Source: CBDUXT01 sp965371245 (GTDB lineage Bacteria; Planctomycetota; Phycisphaerae; UBA1845). From it: a stretch of DNA of 9,085 nt. Positions within the stretch are counted from its first letter, which is position 1. Each line of letters opens with the position of its first letter. The notes under the pieces were generated by a model that had not been told where the DNA came from, ran no database searches, and saw nothing but the letters and a program-made list of their open reading frames with translations. The translations under genes were made by a program, and so were the position numbers. The stretch spans positions 1 to 9,085 of the forward strand of contig CBDUXT010000149.1 of the NCBI GenBank assembly GCA_965371245.1, written 5' to 3'. Shown in pieces: positions 5,420-9,085 of this stretch.

Positions 5420-7021
5420 ATGAGCGATGAGGACGTGGCAGTCGAGCAGGATGAAACGCTCGAGGGGCAAGAGGCGGAACTCTCCGACGAGCAGAAGGCC
5501 ATCGCCAAACTCAAGGAGGCGATCTCCGTCGAGAAGGAGGACATTGGCTCGCTCCGGATCAAGCTCACGGTGACCATTCCGGAAGAAACGCTGGATGAGC
5601 GCCGCGGTGAGCAGTTCGCCGAACTGAAGCGGGACGCAATGGTGCCGGGCTTCCGCAAGGGGCACGCACCCATTGAACTGGTCGAGAAGCGATTCGCCAG
5701 CGACGTTGGTGAGCAGCTCAAGAGTCAGTTGCTCAGCAGCGGCTACCTGGCCGCCGTGGAAAAAGAGGGCCTCAAGCCGCTGGGCGACCCCCTGTTTTGG
5801 GTCAAGGTTCAGGAGGAACGACCCGGCGAGGACGGCGTGGCCCGGAAGGTCGAGACGGAAAAGCTTCTGCCGATTGACCAGGCGCTGGAAAGTTTCACGG
5901 TGCCCAAGAAGGGGGCGGTCAACTTCTCCTGCGAACTGGAACTCAAACCCGAGTTCGAGCTTCCCCAACTCAAGAAGATTCCGGTCGATCAACCGGTCGT
6001 CAGCATCGACGATGAAGACGTCGATGGCGAGTTGCGTCGGCTCAGGATGATGAGCGGGACATTGCTGCCGGTCGAGGACGGCGCGGTGCAGCCGGATGAC
6101 CTGCTGTACGCCGACATGAAAATGTCGGTTGACGGCACGCTCATCGTCTCGGAAAGCAACATGGAACTGGCCGCCCGAGACGTCCATCTCCAGGGCTTGT
6201 CGTTGAGTGGACTCGGCGACGCGCTGAAGGGCAAGAAGCTCAATGACCAAGTGACCTGCGAGGTCGCCGTTTCCGACGACTACGACAACATCGACATCCG
6301 AGGCCAGACGGCGAGATTTGAGTTCGTGATCCGGGAAATCAAGCGTCTCATCGTTCCGGAGTTGGACGCGACATTCCTACGCGCTCAGGGATTTGACTCT
6401 GAGGACGACCTTCGGTCGGCGATTCGCGAGTCGCTTGAGGCTCGCCTCGACGCCACCCTCCGCGAGGCGATGCGGAGTCAGGTCGGTAAGTACCTGCTCG
6501 ACCACACCCAGCTTGAGATTCCCGAAGGGCTGTCTCGACGTCAGACGGAGCGGTCTGTCGCGCGGCGCATGATCGAGATGTATCAGGCCGGCATGCCGCA
6601 AGCGGAGATCGAGAAACAACTCGACCAAATGCGCTCCTCGGCCGCCGACCAGGTGGTCCGTGACCTGAAGCTCTTTTTCATCCTCGAAAGGATCGCCGAG
6701 GACGATGACGTCGAGGTTCCCGAAGAAGAAATCAACGGTACGATCGCGGACATCGCCAAACGATCGGGCAAGCGGTTTGACCGGGTTCGGGACGAGTTGA
6801 GCAAGGGCGAGGGGCTGATGATGTTGTACCTGAAGCTTCGGGACCAGAAGGTGCTCGACCGACTGCTCCAGGATGCCGAGGTCACCGAGACGGAAGGTCC
6901 GAAAACAAAGAAGAAGCCCGCGCCCAAGCCGAAGGCCAAGAAGAAGACCAGCCCCAAGAAGGCCGTGAAGAAGACGGTGAAGAAGACCGCCAAGAAAAAA
7001 ACAGGGGCGAAGGCGGAATGA
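5420..7021 (+). CDS. tig: Trigger factor with lysine-rich C-terminal tail
   Basis: 533 residues, about 100 more than E. coli trigger factor (432). It is the ribosome-bound chaperone that receives nascent chains at the exit tunnel. The ribosome-docking loop is clear: GFRKGHAP at 77-84. Order of parts: an acidic Glu-rich extension 1-40, N-terminal ribosome-binding domain about 41-190, FKBP-like domain about 222-310 and the helical chaperone arms about 311-490. The FKBP-like domain aligns with the family, for example VDG at 237-239, but the usual IPGFE stretch reads LSGLG (262-266), so isomerase activity is doubtful. Residues 493-533 hold 19 lysines in 41 positions, with Ala, Pro and Thr, like a histone H1 tail. 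The ATG at 5420 is preceded by AAGGAG (5407-5412), 7 nt away. It heads a probable tig-clpP-clpP operon, 126 bp before the first clpP. Confidence 0.93.
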   Translation: MSDEDVAVEQDETLEGQEAELSDEQKAIAKLKEAISVEKEDIGSLRIKLTVTIPEETLDERRGEQFAELKRDAMVPGFRKGHAPIELVEKRFASDVGEQLKSQLLSSGYLAAVEKEGLKPLGDPLFWVKVQEERPGEDGVARKVETEKLLPIDQALESFTVPKKGAVNFSCELELKPEFELPQLKKIPVDQPVVSIDDEDVDGELRRLRMMSGTLLPVEDGAVQPDDLLYADMKMSVDGTLIVSESNMELAARDVHLQGLSLSGLGDALKGKKLNDQVTCEVAVSDDYDNIDIRGQTARFEFVIREIKRLIVPELDATFLRAQGFDSEDDLRSAIRESLEARLDATLREAMRSQVGKYLLDHTQLEIPEGLSRRQTERSVARRMIEMYQAGMPQAEIEKQLDQMRSSAADQVVRDLKLFFILERIAEDDDVEVPEEEINGTIADIAKRSGKRFDRVRDELSKGEGLMMLYLKLRDQKVLDRLLQDAEVTETEGPKTKKKPAPKPKAKKKTSPKKAVKKTVKKTAKKKTGAKAE

Positions 7022-7036
7022 AAGAACCGGCGTGAG

Positions 7037-7055
7037 GCCGACAATGTGCCGACAA
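7037..7055 (+). repeat. Short direct repeat in the tig-clpP spacer
   Basis: GCCGACAA occurs at 7037-7044 and again at 7048-7055, with a 3-nt gap. The layout resembles the tandem heptanucleotide site of CtsR, the clp repressor of Firmicutes, although the sequence differs. It could be an operator for an internal clpP promoter. I see no convincing -35/-10 pair around it. Confidence 0.3.
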
Positions 7056-7058
7056 CAG

Positions 7059-7074
7059 CGACGGGGCGCCGTCG
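7059..7074 (+). other. Hairpin between tig and clpP1
   Basis: CGACGG-GGCG-CCGTCG is a perfect 6-bp stem with a 4-nt loop, 38 nt after the tig stop. No T-run follows, so it is not a classic terminator; it may mark RNA processing, or partial attenuation between tig and clpP1. Confidence 0.3.
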
Positions 7075-7147
7075 TCATCGGCCCATCGGAACGTTTTGGG
7101 ACCAAGCCGCTCGAACCGCGGATGTCCGATAGACCCGGGAACAAGCA

Positions 7148-7765
7148 ATGCACGAACGGACAGGCCCGTTGGGAACCTCCAATCAATACCCTCCCTATCA
7201 GCGCACGCGGGAAATGTCCATCTCCGACATGCTGTTGGAGAATCGCATCATCTTCCTGTCGGGTCCGATCGGCGAGCGGGTGGCGAGCACGGTGATTCAG
7301 CAGTTGCTCTATCTGCAGTCCATCCGGCGCGATCAGGACGTGAATCTGTACATCAATTCGCCCGGCGGGCTCGTCGATCAGACCTTGGCGATCTATGACA
7401 CGATGCAGTTCATGGGGTCGGAGGTCGCGACCTACTGCATTGGGCAGGCCGCCAGCGGCGCCGCGATCATCTTGATGGCCGGCACCAAGGGCAAGCGCTA
7501 CATCCTTCCCAACGCCAAGGTGATGCTCCACCAGCCCTACGGTGGCATTACCGGGCAGGCGGAAGACATCCGCATTCAGGCGGAAGAGGTACTCCGCGAC
7601 AAGGCACGCCTCAACGGAATCATCGCGGCGTGTACGGACAAGCCGGTCGAGCAGGTCGAGAAAGACACGGACCGCGATTGCTACCTGAGCGCCGAGGAGT
7701 CGCTGGCCTACGGCCTGGTCGATGAAATCCTCACCGAGGAGAAGAAGAAGGACAAGAAAAAGTAG
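7148..7765 (+). CDS. clpP: ATP-dependent Clp protease proteolytic subunit, paralogue 1
   Basis: 205 residues, normal for ClpP. ClpP forms a barrel of two seven-membered rings that degrades proteins unfolded and fed in by ClpX, ClpA or ClpC. The triad is complete: Ser103 in GQAASGAA (99-106), His128 in MLHQP and Asp177 at the end of DTDRD (173-177); the 25- and 49-residue spacings equal those of E. coli ClpP. Most ClpPs have Met after the nucleophile (AASMGA); here it is Gly. The handle region is G-I-T-G-Q-A-E-D (133-140). The tail ends in EEKKKDKKK. The start has only a weak GGGA upstream; ATG 7148 is kept because the segment YQRTRE before the core is typical, but Met23 (7214) is possible. 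It is followed after 90 bp by a second clpP, probably a partner in one mixed complex. Confidence 0.93.
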   Translation: MHERTGPLGTSNQYPPYQRTREMSISDMLLENRIIFLSGPIGERVASTVIQQLLYLQSIRRDQDVNLYINSPGGLVDQTLAIYDTMQFMGSEVATYCIGQAASGAAIILMAGTKGKRYILPNAKVMLHQPYGGITGQAEDIRIQAEEVLRDKARLNGIIAACTDKPVEQVEKDTDRDCYLSAEESLAYGLVDEILTEEKKKDKKK

Positions 7766-7855
7766 GGCCGATCCGTGGACCCGGCCGACGCGGGGGCGAT
7801 CCATCGACCCGCCGTGTCACGCACTGCTCAACAACGAACGAGGACCGTACTCGCC

Positions 7856-8454
<599 letters not shown>

Positions 8455-8458
<4 letters not shown>

Positions 8459-9006
8459 CGCCCCGCCACCGTCTCCAGCAGGATGTCGCCGATCTGAACA
8501 TCGTGCAGGCGTCTCAAGGCGATGGCCGGGCCATCGGACGATCCTGCGGACCGCCTTTGGGGTCGTTCGGATCCTTCTTGCGGATGCGCGTCTTGACCCC
8601 AGCGTTGCCAAGCAGGTGAGCCAGAGCCTTCCACAACCCATAGGTCAACACGCACACGAACACATGCGGCTCGATGCGATCTGATGTTTGATGCCACATC
8701 GGACGCAGAAGCAGATTGGATTTCATCGGACGAAACGCCTCCTCGGCCCGCGTCAACTGAATCTACGTACGCCAAAGATCCTCCGGTGACCAGTCGGTCC
8801 TGTCGCTCAACAGCCGGTACGGAGCGTCGCGGGCCAGAGCAGAGCGAAGCTTATCCGTCTGATCGCTCCACGACACCGCCGTGGACTGACCCGCCTGATC
8901 ACGCTTGACCTCCACATCCACAAACCGCGAAGCCGCCGGCCAGCGATCGAAAAGAAGAAATCGAGTTGACGCGGACAGCGGGGATCACTAAGCTGCCCGA
9001 CCAAAC
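8455..9006 (-). pseudogene. Decayed transposase remnant, IS1634/IS4-like, C-terminal part
   Basis: About 180 codons of a DDE transposase C-terminus are readable on the minus strand in three frame segments. The segment F-V-D-V-E-V-K-R (about 8931-8908) leads into W-S-P-E-D-L-W-R-T, then a TAG at 8765-8763 where Tyr is expected, then I-Q-L-T-R-A-E-E-A-F-R-P-M-K. The last fits the YREK-type motif with the catalytic Glu. After a frameshift between about 8545 and 8515 the text continues as L-H-D-V-Q-I-G-D-I-L-L. Another frameshift lies at the A-run 8950-8953, before which D-P-R and Q-L-D-F-F-F are seen in a different frame. A full transposase of this group has roughly 500 residues, so the 5' half is missing. 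The remnant fills the space between clpP2 and tRNA-fMet exactly. Family placement is from memory of motifs. Confidence 0.7.
8966..8994 (+). promoter_or_regulatory. Candidate promoter of tRNA-fMet
   Basis: TTGACG (8966-8971), a 17-nt spacer and TAAGCT (8989-8994) lie just before the tRNA. Transcription would start near 9001, with a GC-rich discriminator as is common for stable RNA genes. The -35 is good (five of six), the -10 poor (three of six). It lies inside the transposase remnant, on the opposite strand. Confidence 0.3.
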
Positions 9007-9009
9007 TGA

Positions 9010-9082
9010 TGCGGGGTAGAGCAGTTGGCAGCTCGTCGGGCTCATAACCCGGAGGTCGCAGGTTCGAGTCCTGCCCCCGCTA
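9010..9082 (+). tRNA. Initiator tRNA-fMet (anticodon CAT)
   Basis: A complete 73-nt cloverleaf. Acceptor 2-7 GCGGGG pairs with CCCCGC; the D stem is GAGC/GCTC; the anticodon stem is TCGGG/CCCGG around loop CTCATAA; the T arm is GCAGG-TTCGAGT-CCTGC; discriminator A73. Three features mark it as the initiator rather than elongator Met or Ile: three successive G:C pairs below the anticodon loop (29-31 with 39-41), an A11:T24 pair in the D stem, and an unpaired 1:72 end. Here the 1:72 pair is T:T, where E. coli has C:A. CCA is not encoded (GTT follows) and must be added by the nucleotidyltransferase. It delivers formyl-methionine to the start codon. Confidence 0.95.
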
Positions 9083-9085
9083 GTT

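Noticed and set aside
5213..6250. 345-codon open frame antisense to tig
   Set aside because: Shadow of the trigger factor coding sequence; leucine-rich composition as expected from reverse-reading GC-rich codons.
7059..7074. Intrinsic terminator after tig
   Set aside because: Good stem but no following T-run, and clpP1 follows closely.
6377..7804. 475-codon open frame antisense to tig and clpP1
   Set aside because: It crosses two well-supported genes and their spacer, and its hydrophobic stretch is the reverse reading of the lysine codons.
7775..7855. ClpP2 start at the GTG 7775
   Set aside because: The canonical ClpP N-terminus begins at Met 7856; the extension is unlike any ClpP leader I know.

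Overview
This looks like an ordinary chromosomal stretch from a GC-rich bacterium. A member of the Planctomycetota or a close relative is most likely. The evidence is indirect: a tig-clpP-clpP cluster, a trigger factor with a long acidic N-terminal extension, a degenerate prolyl-isomerase domain and a histone-H1-like lysine tail, a secreted two-domain cyanophycinase, and many weak Shine-Dalgarno sites. The assignment is inference; there is no 16S or other phylogenetic marker, only the initiator tRNA.

Layout. Positions 1-347 hold no convincing complete gene. They contain a good sigma70-like promoter pointing left out of the window and a cluster of GC-rich hairpins that resembles a REP-type element. 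At 348-2372 (+) is a secreted tandem peptidase-S51 (cyanophycinase-like) protein whose first S51 domain has lost its catalytic residues. Convergent with it, at 2442-3782 (-), is a self-inhibited (class II) Fic-domain protein with a C-terminal winged helix. Its upstream region is unusually AT-rich. It contains a near-consensus promoter bracketed by two mirror-image clusters of ACTAA half-sites at 10-bp spacing, which is the most striking non-coding structure in the window. At 4072-5121 (-) is a class I fructose-bisphosphate aldolase of the FbaB type.

Divergent from the aldolase, a protein quality-control cluster reads rightward: trigger factor (5420-7021), ClpP paralogue 1 (7148-7765) and ClpP paralogue 2 (7856-8458). 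The two ClpPs probably form one mixed tetradecamer. Paralogue 2 has Asn where the catalytic Asp of the Ser-His-Asp triad is expected. No clpX follows. Instead, a decayed IS1634/IS4-like transposase remnant (about 8455-9006, minus strand, with a nonsense codon and two frameshifts) fills the whole space up to an initiator tRNA-fMet gene (9010-9082, +) at the window edge.

How the genes fit together. Trigger factor and the ClpPs are the classic co-translational folding and degradation pair. Aldolase is housekeeping. The cyanophycinase and Fic genes are accessory. I see no CRISPR array, phage module, secretion system or toxin-antitoxin pair, and no clear multi-gene novel system. The best leads are the Fic operator architecture, the pseudo-enzyme half of the cyanophycinase, the ClpP2 triad substitution and the transposon scar between clpP2 and tRNA-fMet.
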